From the NCBI GenBank assembly GCA_022885665.1, contig JAGQDJ010000052.1:186001-250000 (forward strand): 64,000 nt of DNA, given 5' to 3'. Origin of the DNA: Triops longicaudatus. Its lineage: Eukaryota; Arthropoda; Branchiopoda; Notostraca; Triopsidae. The notes under the pieces are model-generated. The model ran no database searches and was not told where the DNA came from. It saw nothing but the letters and a program-made list of their open reading frames with translations. A program made the translations under genes and the position numbers. Position 1 is the first letter of the stretch. Each line of letters begins with the position of its first letter. Positions 46,293 through 60,000 of this stretch are shown here, one piece after another.

Positions 46293-49200
46293 GAATTATT
46301 ACCCGCGAGTTAGCACAAATTCACCTATTCTACCCAAATTGTCCCCGCTCGTCGACGTTATGACCTTTTATTTGTAGAAACCTTTCGAATCACGCAATAA
46401 AATCTGTTGGCAGAAATCGCGGTGGGCAATCTGAGAATGTCTGAGTCATTGAACTGCCTGCAACCATTTCCGACGCCACTTTTTGGCACGGCGTTCGGAT
46501 TCCCATCACGCAAGGCGATATTTAACGCTTACATGAGCAAAATGACCGGAAAACTTCTCGCTTCTAATGGGTGCGGACCGTTTTTCATACATTTGTAAAC
46601 TTTGCTTGCCGTATTTCGTTTTTCAAACACAAGTTTTCCCTCGCCTGCGCTGTTAACACGTGAAAGTGCTTAAAGTGTTCGGTCCCTACAACTTTGCTAG
46701 CTCAGGTTGCCCCTCTTTTGAAAATTTTCGTGTCCAGACAAGTGTGAAATCGCTAAAGACGCTACCCCAGGGCTTTTTCTGCTAATGTGTTTAGAATAGA
46801 TTCCGTAAGGGAATAAAAATTAAGAACCATCATATTCCTTTCTATTACGTTGTTTATTGACGCTTTCATCGGATACCGAAACCAACTTTAGACGGAACAC
46901 ATTTCTTTTAAAGTTTAGACCTTTTCGTGCCAATTTGAAAGGGAATATTTGGTTGCCAATATTCGGTAATAAAACGCCGTGTAATTGGTTGAAAGTTGCG
47001 AGAGTTTTTGCAATTGAAGTAATGTACGGCACAGAACGATGCTGGGTAAAGGAAGCGTCTGTGGCAGTTAGGGTCGCGATACGCATTTCGATCAGGGAGA
47101 AATCACCTTAAAGCGAGCTCGAGTACTGTTCGCAGAAGTGGCGAAACAAAAGAAGACAGGAAAACCTCTTTGGGTGTGTGCAGTGTGTCTTTCGGAAGTT
47201 TGAATTGAACTTGAAGCAGTTTACGTTTGAGATGGAAGCGAACGAGTCCATCTCTTTTTCTTCTTTTGACCTTCATTGCCAGCCAGGCCAGCAGGCAAAG
47301 AGCTTCACACAAATCCTTTGGCGAGTGCTCGTTTTCGTCGACTGCTTTTTGTCACAATGAGCCTTTGTCACGAAGCGACTTTTAATGCCAAACAGCGAGA
47401 GGAGACAATAGAAAAGGAATCTCTCTCTCTCTGACGGTCTTTCTCTTGGTTGTTGGGTCCGTCTGCGTCGCTTAATTCCCGAGATGGAGCAATCCATTCA
47501 CGATTTGTGCCGGCTGCCCAAGTGGGTAAATAGAATTACCCCCAAGCTTCCTTTTTCCAAGTCATCTCAAAGTGTGATTTCAAATGAATATATATCGACG
47601 CAAAAAAGCGGCACTTCAAACCGTTTTATAGCCAACCACGCGGCAGTCTTTGCGACAAAGAACCTTGCGACGATTGTTGCGACCATGATACACGAAAACG
47701 ACCCCTTGGGCTGAACACCTTTCGTTCCGCCAACGCATGAAAGCGTACAACAAACATTACTGCCCGTCACAAGACAAAATGACCCTCGCCGAATTCGATT
47801 GGCACAGAAAAACGAACAGACATATAGCAACAACCGAAAGGACTCGACGACTATTATACTCAAAGCCAACCCGGGAGCTTGTCTAAAGACTCTCCGAAAC
47901 CGTCCAAGAAGCCCAAGTTCTTTACTCACTCACAAAGAAAAGAAAGAAACGCTATGTTACAGTTTTGTGTAACCCATTTTCATTACCCCGGAGTCAGAGA
48001 ACTTGTAAAGCCGCGGCGTTTTTTCGGATACAAGAAGTAGCGATGGCAAACTGCCGCTTGCCGTATACTTTTGGGTTGCAAAAGATGCCACTTGTCTTCT
48101 TTTTCATTTAGGGTTAGCCACGTTTTTCAGTATCTTCAGTAGCGTATATACACTGCAAACGGTCGTGATTGCGAGCCAAGGAAGCGTAAACCTGGATGCA
48201 TTGTTTTTTAGGTTCCGTCAGAGTCGTAAAAAGCACTGGAACGTGGTGGCCGCCAAGCTAATCGTCGTCCAGTCATAAAGAAAGCCTCTGGAACTAGCTG
48301 ACCGCCCGAAAAGCCCCTACATCCACAAATAGGCTTTACCCTGCGGCAGTTTTCTGATGTTTCTCCTGCCTGGAAACGTTATCACCCGTGTTTATCTTAT
48401 TCTCAAGCGAGTTAGAAAGATGTAAGATAAATTCCCTCCTTTTTTACGATAGGGAAGAGAGAAAAACAAACAGACGAGAACGCACTCTATTGAGCACACA
48501 AAAAAGAATTCTGAAGAAATCCGCTCCACACTTTTTCATTTATTCGTTCGATCCGAGCTTCCTGAGCGGTGTTCCTGAAAAATACATACAGCTATTTAAA
48601 TACTCATTACAACCTGCTGCATGTCAAATGAATCTATTTTTCTCCTTACCTTTTTGTTGCATTTACGCTAACAGTCGGCACTCTTTCTTCAAGTTATTTG
48701 GAGACGTCCTTTCTCCGCCTGTTCGTTCTTCTCAAGTGTTGGGATGACACAGGCACGGCGCCAAATTCGAGATTTTGTAGCCTGTTGGAATTAACAAATG
48801 AGTACAGTGGAGTAGCGTAAGCACAAGCGAATGTCTTTGGTTTGCTGTGGGCGTTTGAGAAAACGGGGTTAAACAGTGGGACCAGTCTTTGGAGTTAAAC
48901 GCCACCCGAAGTGCCGCCCTGGGAATATACGCCCATCCTACATTATACTGTAACAAAAACTTGATGGATGGACAGACACATCACACGCACCGTCGAAGTC
49001 AGTATTAGTATGTTACGCCCCGTGGACTTTCATACCCGATGCTTGTAAGCGATCAGAGGGTTAAAGAAGAACGGTTACTTGAGGACGCAGTCCTGGAACA
49101 AAAGCTAGCCTCATCCATGAATAGTTTTCTGCTCACTGGTGGGGGTTTTATAACCATGCACTTAAAAATTCGGGGTCTGCAGGAACTCGAACGTACAGTA

Positions 49201-51303
49201 CCAGGAGTTAGCAAAAACAGGGTCAAGCTGAGGGGGTAAAAAAGGGGTTAAGTTGGCTTTTGGCTCCCTTTTCTTATCCTCATGCTAACACTGCGATTGC
49301 GGACATGACCCATTCCCATTTCCTTAAGGCATTAGCTAGCCTCAGGGGATCCTTGCCCCCTCCCCGCCCCTCGGGCTACCTAAACGTTCCACTTGACCTT
49401 CAACTTGAAGTACCCCTCCGCCCTGCTCCTTCCGTTCCCCATCTACAAGGGCTGGAGAACTTCCCTCTAGCATTTTTCAACTTTTTCCTGGCCTTTTTCG
49501 TACTCCCCCCAGACGAGCGCGTTACGTGATGGGGAAACGACGAATAACACCCGGAGAAGCGTCCAAAAACGGCATTGGTGAAAGCACGCACTGCTGTATA
49601 GGTATTTCTTGCGGGTTTCTTTCACGGTGACCTTACTCATTTAGTGCCAAGGCCCGGAAAAAGAACTAGCTAAATGTCTCATCGCGAGTCGCACTACGGT
49701 AGTAAGAGTTCATTGGTATTCGGGGACTTTGGCGAAGGAATGTACCGACTATTAGTTACCAGGTCTGTATAGTGAACGAACGACGAGGGCAAGCCTGTTT
49801 TAGGAGGGTTTTCAGCCCGGTCCAGGGTGCGCTCGAGCGAATAAGCTGTTTTTACCAGGGCTAAAATTGAAAGGGGATGAGTCGGGCAGTTAACGACGAG
49901 TTAATCATGAGGGTGACTGTAGGGCAGGCTGCGTTTTCGACAACTAAAACTGCCAAGTCAGCACTGAGTTTCTCACTTGGCTGTGTTTATGGCCTACGTT
50001 CTTTCCTTTTCATAGTTGTCTCTCCCCCTTGGTCGTTCTCATCTTGAATCAGATTAACTAAAGATAGAACGTTCAGGCCTAAGACGCTATATAATCAGGA
50101 AGAACTAACGGAGCTCCCTTTCCGTACTTTGCCCTGCGGGCGTTCCGAAAAATAGTACAATAAGGGCCGCCGCTTTGTGCAAGCCCGACTCCAGATGCCG
50201 CGGACGGGTGACATTCTGATCTTTCCCCAACGGTTTGGATTCTCCGAACAGTCAAGTCCACTGTAACTCCCTGCCAGGTTGACGCACAAGCAGCAATGAA
50301 AACCGCTTTTATTGCGGAAGACTCCAACGACAAAATATTTCTCTCCCCACCCCGTAACTATACTCCTGTTCTCCATGCACCCCACCCACTCGAAACTCCC
50401 CGTCCCCTTCCAAGCATCATACTTTAGACAAACCATTTCTGCTTGGTTTTTCTCAAAAGAACCAGGCAGGCGTGTCGAACTTAACTCTTAACACAATGAC
50501 AAAGAAACCCTTACATCCGTGGGCCCACCCGTATCATCCAATAAATTTCAAAAGTCTTGTCCTCTAACAAACAACCATTCTATCCCAACCTCAGTGGGAG
50601 ACAAGGAGTTTTTGTGGGGGTTTTAGTACGGTTAGCTGCCATTACTGAACTATTCCTAAATAACATGACAATAATGAAGTTGAGACTGTGTGTGTGAGTC
50701 TGTGCTGTGGAAGAACGAATGGTATACGTGGTACACAATCAACCTCAGTTTTTGCTTCACAGGCCGCATACAGAGCATCCACTCGAAAAGTGGTTAACAA
50801 TGGTTGGATAGACCAAAATAGGAATTGTTTTAGTATTATACATGAATTAACACAAGGATCTCGCTCTCGTTTTTTCCAGCACAAGCAAGCAAGTAATTAC
50901 GGTGGAGTACATGTTGGATGTTCTGAGAGGAAGGTGGCAAAGTTCACTAGGGTGATTCATGATGAAACTCAAGTCAAACGAAATTTCGGTGTTTTTTAGT
51001 TGGATGCGTTCCTGCAGATAACTTTCATTCTCCAAGGAAGGGTCTTTCCGCGTCAGCGCTCACCGTCTGGTCTCTTGAAAATCCCAAATGCTGGAAGGTG
51101 TCCGTTTCTGTCGCTTCTCCCCTCCAGTTTCAGTACTGAATAAAGGGTTTCGACAGTCCTTGGTATTCAAGCGACGCAGAAAGAAATCCAACTGCTTCTG
51201 TCTTGCAGTAATGGTATTATGTACACTTAATTCACAAATAGTGAATGAGGGTTTCACCACTGTCACTTTCTTCAAGAGGTACTGGACACGACACCGTCGT
51301 CAG
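46293..51303. other. Intergenic between hexosaminidase (+) and dpr-like gene (-)
   Basis: About 5 kb in which I find no exon with family similarity. Several open frames of 80-120 codons occur (for example 47567-47929 and 50095-50436 on the minus strand), but they show no motif, no splice-consistent neighbours and overlap frames on the other strand. A short CT microsatellite is at 47421-47433. The 3' UTR of the dpr-like gene is at the right end. Confidence 0.5.
46396..46401 (+). terminator. Poly(A) signal of the hexosaminidase gene
   Basis: AATAAA, 104 bases after the stop codon, on the coding strand and with a GT-rich stretch shortly after. This is a normal distance for a compact 3' UTR. Confidence 0.5.
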
Positions 51304-54300
51304 TCATGTCATGAAACTCGCAAGACTCAGGAGCACGAGAAGCACCGAGAGCACGTCCATCCTGGAATTTACCATCGCGCCACTTTGCATGGCAGCGGGA
51401 CGTTCGCCTAAGACAACACAATCACAGTGTAAACTTGCTTATGAAGTACTACTCCTGTGCAATGTATTTTAATCCATGCTAACGAAAACAGTTCTGAGGA
51501 ATTTAAGAAAACAGTAAGGAAGGAATTAGAGCAGATCTCCCAAGTTTGGATTAGTTGCGAGAACTCATAACAAAGGGCTTAACCGGAGCAAAGAAAGTGC
51601 TTACGTCAACAAAAGCGGTAAGCGGATTTGCCCAAGCAAAAAGCAACTCCCGAGACACGTATACGTGTAGCATTACAAAAAAGAAACTGCGAAAACAGAA
51701 AAAAACGACGTACGTACCGTTAAGGACGTGAACAGTAACGCTGGCGACATCGGCGTTGGATGGCGAACAAGAATACTTGCCCGAATCGGTTAATCTGGCT
51801 GACTGAATCAGCAAGGAGCTACTCGTGATTTGACCTTTTTCTGTGACAATGCTGATACCACCTCTGGCAGAATCATGCGTCAATACCTGTTCACGAAACG
51901 TCAAATGTTATTTTCTTGCATTTGCATTTATTTATCTATTTTTAAAAAGCAATCAACGACGAATAGGTGGCGTAAGAAGATGCCGAACGTAGTATTCAGT
52001 GAGGCCGACAGAGGCTCGCTAGTAAGTTGACTGTTCTCTTTTTTTGGGACAATATAACAACGTTTGTATTCTGCCACAACTGACGTGGAATCTATTGTCC
52101 ATGTGCACGTTCCCGTACTGACAACTTATTTCGAGAATTAATCAATCCTCAAGCTATTCTCGACAGGTGTTTCAAGTAGAAATGTTGTACAATCCGGATT
52201 TTCTTTATTGCATTAAGTTTAAATGACAAAACTCGATTGTCACTTATAATTGACCCGAGCCAACGTTGTTTAAATGTCTTCCGAGCTTAACGGACAGTTG
52301 AAATTAACAAGCTAGGAAGACGATCGTTAAATCCGATTATCCGTCAATTTGAGTGGCACGAACTGATCTGCTTTACCTGCGACCGATAATTAACGGGCAT
52401 TCGGTTGCAACGGACACCATGCTACTGTCTTAGTACGCTACAGTGAATTGCGCGTGTAATATTACGTAACATGTGGACTTTAATTGAATATAAAGGCAAC
52501 CTGACTAGACAGTATGCTTCCGACTTGCCCATAAGACACCAGAAATTTATTCGTCTAACGTAACGGTATTCCCCACTAATCGGATTTTTTTTTTGTAAGT
52601 TATAATAGCGTTTGGAGTTAAAAGTTGTGCCAGGATATCTTGGCACATCTTGGTTTAGTGTGGTGTTTCCTTTCCATGCTAACTTGGTTAAGTTTCGACG
52701 CCAGGGTAACAGTATAAAGGATGAACGGCGTAACGTGGACACAACACAAGAAAAGGGTTGTGTGGGCACTTTCTTGCGTGACGATGGCCACTCAAAAAAG
52801 TGGGAAGGAAGCTTTTTAGGAAGGTTGCAGTAATAACACAAGGAAATGCATGCGGCTATACGGGAATTGCTGACCTGGTCATGATGATACCAAAAAACAT
52901 ATGCTGGGGGCTCGAGACTGTGTTGTATGACGCAGGTCAAATTAATCCGGCTTCCTTGATCCACGTGTACGTCCGGTCCACCCAGAATTGTCGCTCGGGG
53001 AACTGTGATAGACCGACAAAAAAATGTTTTTTAGAAAATATATTTTCTTTGAACCTGAGCCATGTCGTCCGTCACCCAATTATATGCTTTTTGGGCGACA
53101 GCACAGGATGTGCATGTAAGTTAGCCTAGCCTGTTGGCTAATCCATGCGTTAACATTTCACTCGTCGGCAAAAAGAAGTCAAATGAAAGGCCTTTGGCTG
53201 TTAATGACCAATGCTAAAAACCGGCTGGGATAGAAGACGAAGAATGTCGTTAACGCTAACGTGAATGTTAATGCGTGCGAAAGATAATGCAGGGTTATGA
53301 ATCCTTCGTTCATTAGTCCGTTTATTTTTTTTTCTCTCTCTGTCCTTGTTAAATGAGTAAAAGGCATTCCGTCAGGGGGGAAAGGGGTTTGAACACAGAC
53401 AACAAAGTTAAGTCTATGATGTCATAAAAAGCAGAAATGAAAACTAACGAGGTCTGCGTCGACTGAATGAAGCACCCGAGTCGCCCTCCGTCATTACTGC
53501 TTGCAGAAGTTCCTCCCAGGGGCGTAGTGGCTTGACGGTAGTCTCCTCTTTTGTCGAACCCGTCCGAAAACATAAAAAAATGTGACAGCAATCCAAAAGA
53601 AGAACTCCAATAAGAATGACCACCATCCTTTTTACTACGTTCGCTCGGTCTCTGTCATTCCCTATTTGTTCTTCGCGCTCCCTTTCATTGTCACACACAA
53701 AAGTGAACTCGAGCCAAGGAACAATGAGACGTGATGATCTAGGAAATAAGGCGAACCTAATGACGAAGGCGAAACGGGGTGCTTACCGATGACGTTGAGG
53801 TTAACGAAGAGGCTCCGGTGAGGTTGAGTGGAAACTTGACATTCGTAAAGTCCCGAGTCGCGCGGCTGGCTGTACTTAATCTGCAATGTCCAATCGTCGC
53901 TGTGACGGTGATGAAGCGCCACAAAGCGTTGATCCGAGGTGTACGTGTACCGTCCGACCGTCAGGATGTGCACATCGCGATGCCGAACCCACGACACCTG
54001 TCGTTCAGAGGGCCCCATCAATAATCCACACTTTCTCTAGCCCCATAGGTTTTACGCCACGACCACCACCGGGGAAAAAAATGCCACAATCGCATGCAAA
54101 TTGGCACAGAAAATAAGGAAACATGATGACCTTACCGTCCGGTTGCCTAGATTACGAACACGGCAATGCAAGTAGGCTGTTTTGCCCACCAGGACTGTCA
54201 CCTCGCGTGAGGTTGACGGATCGAAGTTAGGACCGAGTCCTAAAACGTCCGCCACGTCTTTTCCCATGGGAGCTGCGGATGAAAGAGTGAATCTCTCCCG

Positions 54301-55739
54301 GTCTACGTAAACCCCTTCTGCTTCCTTGTCACTCTCATCATAGTCCAGGTCTTCAGTGGCCATTCCCATGCCTGACGTTCAACCCGGACATCACCGCACG
54401 CAAACGAACAGTCAAGAAAGGAAAGCTTGAGTTGCATATTGATAAGCCACAGCATGGTAGGAGGTTACAATACCGTACAAATAACCCCCTCCACTCCCCT
54501 TCTTTCCAAAAATCTATCCTTTTTTCATTCCCCTGAGTATCGACTCGCCCCTGAGCGTCTCGAAGTTTGCAACTCATACCAACTCTCGGCTTCGCTAGCT
54601 TGTAATCCTTCACTCACGTCATGAACCCTTCCAATTCCCTTTCATTTTCTCCAATCTTCAGTGAATCTCTTGACCCTTTTTGTAGCAAGTCTCACTGCCT
54701 GAAAAAACTACTAGGAGGGTTGGTTAGAAATACTAACCCTTTTAGGCGCCTCATGGATACAGCAAGCATGGCGATGACATCTTCAAGTTCTGTAGCCATG
54801 ACAAATCTTTAGATGATGTCAAGAATCGCTGCGAACCAAATCGAAAAGTTCTACTTGGGTAGAGACCATTGACCGCTAACCGCGACTTGGCTACTCGTTG
54901 CCGCTTCTACTAAAATGTGTGACGGGACATGCCTGATGCTCCTGCTGGGGTTTGCTAGCTAACTTGCAAGGGAAGGATTGTGTAGAGGGGGAGCTCGCGC
55001 GATAGACCCTGAGGGGAGTCGGAAAGTTTGTTCATAAGGGCTGCACAACAAACTTCACAGAAAGTTCCATCTTCTCAGCGATCGTGGAGAAGACTCGCGT
55101 GAAGTTTTATTAACCACTATAAATATTACAGCTACACCTGATATTCCTATTGGCAATCAGCACGCTTAACGGTTTCTATGAAATGTACAATCCTTCTATA
55201 AGAAAATCACATTTACCATGTGATTTTCTTACAGAACGATTCTCCTGTAGAAAGATATATTTCCTGTGCACCGGATGCTTAAATGGGTGGGCTGGTTCTC
55301 CAATTAAGGGTTATGAATCAGCTAAAGATGCACAATTATCTAAATTACGGCTCACCAATTGAAAACGAAGCCAAAAGAGCTATAATGGCTCCAACCTCCG
55401 TTTGACGGATGATTCTCATAGCCTTAATGTGCTGCAGCCGCCACTTTTTTCTTGTGTTTATTCCGTCTTTCATTTCTAGCTAAGCTAACATCGCTCACTA
55501 GTAAACCAACAGCATCCTCAAATACTGGCAGCTAGCGCTGATCTATCAGTATACTCGTGTCTGACAGATTTAGTGCTACACGTCTCTTTCTGTCTGCCAT
55601 TGAGGCAAGCCTCCCTTCTTCAGTCCCGTAAGACATTGGCTGAGGGGTTTTGTTCTCGCCATAGCGGAAATGATGAAGGATCTTGCTTTTTCTTACCTGC
55701 CAGGAAAAGCAGCAATGCCAGCACTTCTTGCAGTGTCAT
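51304..55739 (-). CDS. dpr: Dpr-family cell-surface receptor, two Ig domains
   Basis: Dpr proteins are neuronal surface molecules that pair with DIP receptors to specify synaptic partners in Drosophila. Exons: 55697-55739, 54136-54371, 53787-53997, 52875-53002, 51718-51886, 51304-51407, for 296 residues with all phases matching. Exon 1 (MTLQEVLALLLFLAG) is a signal peptide; an in-frame upstream ATG at 55800-55802 would add 21 residues. A short acidic stretch precedes Ig1: YLHCRVRNLGNRTVSWVRHR, HILTVGRYTYTSDQRF, DDWTLQIKYSQPRDSGLYEC (Cys84, Trp96, Cys146). This is the Dpr family signature. Ig2: GSRINLTCVIQHSLEPPAYV, RGGISIVTEKGQ, DSGKYSCSPSNADVASVTVH (Cys187, Cys246). The last exon (NGERPAAMQSGAM) ends in a hydrophobic tail, LSVLLVLLSLASFM, suggesting GPI attachment. 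The paralogue number cannot be told. Confidence 0.93.
52240..52440. repeat. Possible pogo/Tigger-like derivative in a dpr intron
   Basis: Within the intron 51887-52874 the sequence shows AGCTTAACGGACAGTTG, AAATCCGATTATCCGTC, CGATAATTAACGGGCATTCG, GCAACGGACA and an end-like ATGCTACTGTC. These are variants of the TTATCCG / TAACGGA motifs seen in Tigger termini, with a CTACTGT end in the expected opposite orientation. Borders are not defined. Confidence 0.3.
55199..55231. repeat. Perfect 14-bp inverted repeat with 5-base loop
   Basis: TAAGAAAATCACAT (55199-55212), loop TTACC, ATGTGATTTTCTTA (55218-55231). All 14 pairs are Watson-Crick. It lies in intron 1 of the dpr-like gene, on either strand able to form a hairpin. 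It is too short for a typical pre-microRNA unless pairing extends further, which I do not see. Confidence 0.85.
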
Positions 55740-57012
55740 GATGGAAGACCCCTCGGCGGGCGACCCACTTGAATTCAAGGTGCAGAGTTTCCACGACGCC
55801 AAACGGGGATGGATCTCTTAGATCCGGTGGTAAGTGACAGGTAGGCACATGGCATTTAGGTCTTCCGAAACTAGTTCTGGAAGAGAAGCGTACGACAGAA
55901 AAGGATAACGGACATCATTACAACCGTCAGCAACAAGCTTTTGTGCAGTGCTTTCTATTTATACATTTTCCCAACTAACTTGCGTCTGAGGTAGCATAAA
56001 TCAGACATCGCCTCAGGCGGATTGGCGGTATAAAAACTTGTTAGTTGTCAAAGCCCGAAAGGGGTTTTCCCCAGCCCAAAGTTCGCGACGTAAGTTGGGT
56101 GCGAAAAAAGGCCCCGACATAAAAGAGGATGAACCTTAATTCGATTTTCGCTGCAGCAGGAAACGGAAGCTTTGGCGGGAGAACTCGCGGCACTAGCACA
56201 GCATCCCCCAAGTTATAAAAGAGTAGCCGAGTTAGCGAGACGCCTCCCTCAACTCTTACCCCAAGGCCTTTCAAAACTCTATTAACTCTATCGTTTTATG
56301 GACTTCAACGGGGACCGAGTCAATGCAAGTCGTTAAACTCGACGGAAAAAAAGAAAGCCTCAAAAATATTGCCTGAAATGTTCTACTCGGACGCAATCTT
56401 GTTTAGCTTGTCATGGTAACCGCTTCCTAATTTCAGGGTACAGAAACAAATATGCCGTCATTTCGCAATTTAAAGACACGGAAAAAGTTATGCTTGTCTT
56501 TGAAAGGATTCCCTGTTAACGTAAAGCATTATGGTTGCTAAGGCCAACTAGAAACAAGTCCAAAAGCTGATCATGGAAACCCTTTAGCTTGAACTTTGTC
56601 GTCTTAAGACTATAGTGAGTGATTCCTGCACTAATCGGACTTGGTTCCATGACGAAGATGCAAGTTGACCGTGCACTAGAAGCCCTGCCAAGGCAAATAA
56701 ATTCTTACGCTAAACCAATTTGCCACACTCCCTTGTCAGAGGTTAAAAGGGTGGGCATAGAACGTATACGGATTCCGGAAGAGTGACTTCTGTTCGTTTT
56801 TTTTTTTTAAAAAAAAACCTTGATTTGACAGGCAACCAGAAAGAACATTTGTAGCACAAAATGTTACACGATAAAAATCTAGAAGATTGAAAAACAGTGA
56901 AATTTGAAGATATGAAAAAGACAGCAGCTGTCTGTTTTGCAATATACATCTGCAGACAACAGATGGCGCGGGACTGAGTCAAAGTTGGAATACAAGTATT
57001 TCAATTACAAAC

Positions 57013-57080
57013 TACAGTAGAACATCGATATTGGTAACGAAGTGGTATTTGACAAGTCGGATAATTGGCAATAACAGGTA
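57013..57080. repeat. pogo/Tigger-like terminal-repeat fossil
   Basis: TACAGTAGAACATCGATATT followed by GGTAACGAAG and later AAGTCGGATAATTGGCAATA closely follows the pogo/Tigger terminus style. No transposase frame follows in the next kilobase and I could not find the opposite end. Confidence 0.4.
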
Positions 57081-60000
57081 CACATATCTAGTGCACGAGG
57101 AATGTTTAAAAAGTGCAGAACAATAATCGAAATTATCTTAATGATCAAATTTTATTTTAACTTTCGCGAGAATTGTATGAAAAACCTCTTTGAATGTATG
57201 AGTAAGCATTTCCAAATCAACGTAAACTCCATCGTTAACGAAGAAAAGAATTATTAAGCTGGTTGATATAACCAAAATTAGGTTGATGAAATCGGAGTTC
57301 AGCATTTATAGTGAAATTAAGGGTAATTACATAAAAAGCATGCTCAATTCCAATCGGTGGTAAACTTATAAATAATAAATTTATACAAGAATAAAAGTTA
57401 CAATAACACCTAAACTAACTAAGCGCTCCAATGTGCTTGTTTTACCAACTATTACGAATAAATTTTCTGAAAATGCGAATCATTTCTCAATCTTCGCAAA
57501 TACAGGATAAACATGGTGCATTTTACGGGTTTTGGTTCAGTTTTACGTTTTTACACACGGTTTACGCGGAACTAATGAATTGCGCTAATGGAGGGATTAC
57601 GGTGAGGTTAAATACTGTATATAATTTATTGTCTTCGTTAATATTGCAGATTACAATGAAACTAAATGATTCAAGAGACGTTGCAGCTGTTACTTTATCC
57701 AACATACCTTCTTTTGGGGTCTTTAAATAGGAGGTTTTGTAGTGTATACCACTCCCACTATTATGTTTATGTTACCACAGTGTCACTCACGAAAATTTAC
57801 AAAGTTTCCGGTACTACAAACGAGAAAAGATGAATCCTTACCATGCAAAGTATCTAAGCTAACGCCACCTATTCCTAAGTTGCGCTCATACTGAACATAA
57901 TTACAGGTTAGGGAACTGTGCTGCTCAACGTGGGTAAATTACTCACAAAATTGGGGTAAACGTGGTAATTATCTGGACAACACAGACATTCAAATTAAAA
58001 TGACTAAAAAGACGCTTTGATAAGCGATAATTGAGTAAACGAGAAAAAAGGTGGAGAAGAACTGAGTTAACATTGCTTCCGTTAAACAAACTTGTGACAC
58101 GGTGTTTTCAGTGACACATGAGTTACGATGGTAACTTAAAAGTATTAGAATCTTCAATCCTCAAGATAAAAACAATCAGAGATATCCAGTTGAATACGAT
58201 TTTTTTTATCAGAGATATTTTTATTTGTAATATAAACATTTGAAATATTTGTATAATGGAGAGTCAATCGAGTGGGGATTGCGACAGAAAAATTCCTTAT
58301 CAACTTTGCAAAAGAAAAAGAGCTTGATCTAAAAATTATTATTTTTTTTTTTCGCCTTTGGCACACCTTTTAAACGGCCTCTCGGGCTAAATTCAATCAC
58401 GTGGCTCGGCGTGCTAACTTCATTTATCTTTTTCACGCGGGCACGACGCCCAGCGGAGCACCTGGTGTAGCGTTTATTCGCCAAGAATGTTGCTATCACG
58501 GTAGGGTGGTACGGGCAAGGGAAACCGACCCCAAGTTTAGAACTTGCTTTGACGTCAGAAACACCGGAGGTAGCTAAGTATTGTAGTGTAGTGTCTCCCT
58601 CTCTTACGTCCATTAGACATGGCGAAGGCACCCGCGGCGCAACTATGCTGTTTTGAAGTATTGTCTCTACACTTTCCACCCCCCTCTATCGGAGCCTTTT
58701 GGGTACGCTTGTGAGGTGCAAATGCAGTCGTGTTACAAGACGTACAGTACCTCTAAGAACTTTTACGAGGCCCATCCCTTTAGCCACGCCTCACAGGCAA
58801 ATGAGCTGATCCTTTTTAAGAGCCCTGAGCAGACTGGGAAGTCCATATATCCATGCAAATAAAACAACGGAGTCTCCGGGCCTGGGTTCTGTTCTTTGGT
58901 GCTTAAAATGCCACTCTGGCTGTAGTTTCAGCCCTTCACAAGATGTTTGTCTGTTTAATGACGGTCGCAAAGTTGCTAAACTGGCTTTCGTAAGGAGGCA
59001 ATTATCGCCCAATCGACAGAGCGCTTTCACAATTAAAAACAGGAAACTGAAAACCCCGCCAAAAGAAAAGGTCGGAATCCATTCTAAAACTCCCATTTCC
59101 TAGTTCTTAACAAGTTTCTCCACTTGGAATCTGTTGATGCAACTTTGTGTGAGGGATCCAATTCATAGGAAAGCAGCTGAAAATGACTCTCAGCCAGCAA
59201 CAGCTCATCAACGAGAAAGCTTTTATCCCAAAAGAGACAATGACACCGGCAAGAGGTTCGATGCGTTAGTGCTGCCAGTGAGGGACTCGCAACAATATCA
59301 TCCACAGCTGCCAGAGGCAGAAGAGGTGTAAAGAAATTGAACGCTGAAGAACAAAAAGGGGCCTCCAAAAAAGGAAGTATGAGAAGTTTTTCAACTCCCC
59401 AAAAGCTTGTTCAAATACTCAAGGTATTCCAGAGAGGCTGAACTCCCACTTGGAATTCACTTTTTTCGAAAAAAGCCAAGAGTCGCTTCAGTGATCTAAC
59501 TTTATGGTGACAAAGCAGACAGGAGCCACTTGGCAACGTCCCTTTTTCGATGTTTTTATTTTCTCAACTTCCAGTCCATTTTTCCTCCTTACCCCGTTCA
59601 TATACCCTCCTCCCTACCACCAGTCCATTCTGCTGCCACCACTCATGGCGGAATCAAGCAACTAGAACTGGAAAACCTTTTTCTTTTCTTGCTTTTTGCT
59701 TTCTTATGGCTGCCACGTCTTTCCCATTTCTGCCGCGTGTTCACCCGCAAACACATGCTTCCAGTACGAGTTCGGGCCTAAGCCATAGATTTGCTGTTGG
59801 CAGACACGGATTTTTCTTTTCATTTTTGTCCTAGAGAAAAAGACTTTGAAATTTTCCAGCTAGAATAGTAGATCAACATATTTGCCTGTCTCAAGCACGA
59901 CCAAACAGGGACGTAAAAAAAAGCCAGGAGAAACAAGCCCAGGGCCGATTCTCTAACAAAAAGCTTTAAGTTTTGTGCTCTTTTTTTCATAAAGTCTGAG

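Noticed and set aside
47567..47929. Minus-strand 120-codon frame with hydrophobic stretches
   Set aside because: No recognisable domain, overlapped by an equally open plus-strand frame, no splice-consistent neighbours.
58329..58679. Minus-strand 116-codon frame with Lys-rich end
   Set aside because: The Lys/Asn end comes from an A-rich tract; no domain or supporting splice signals were found.
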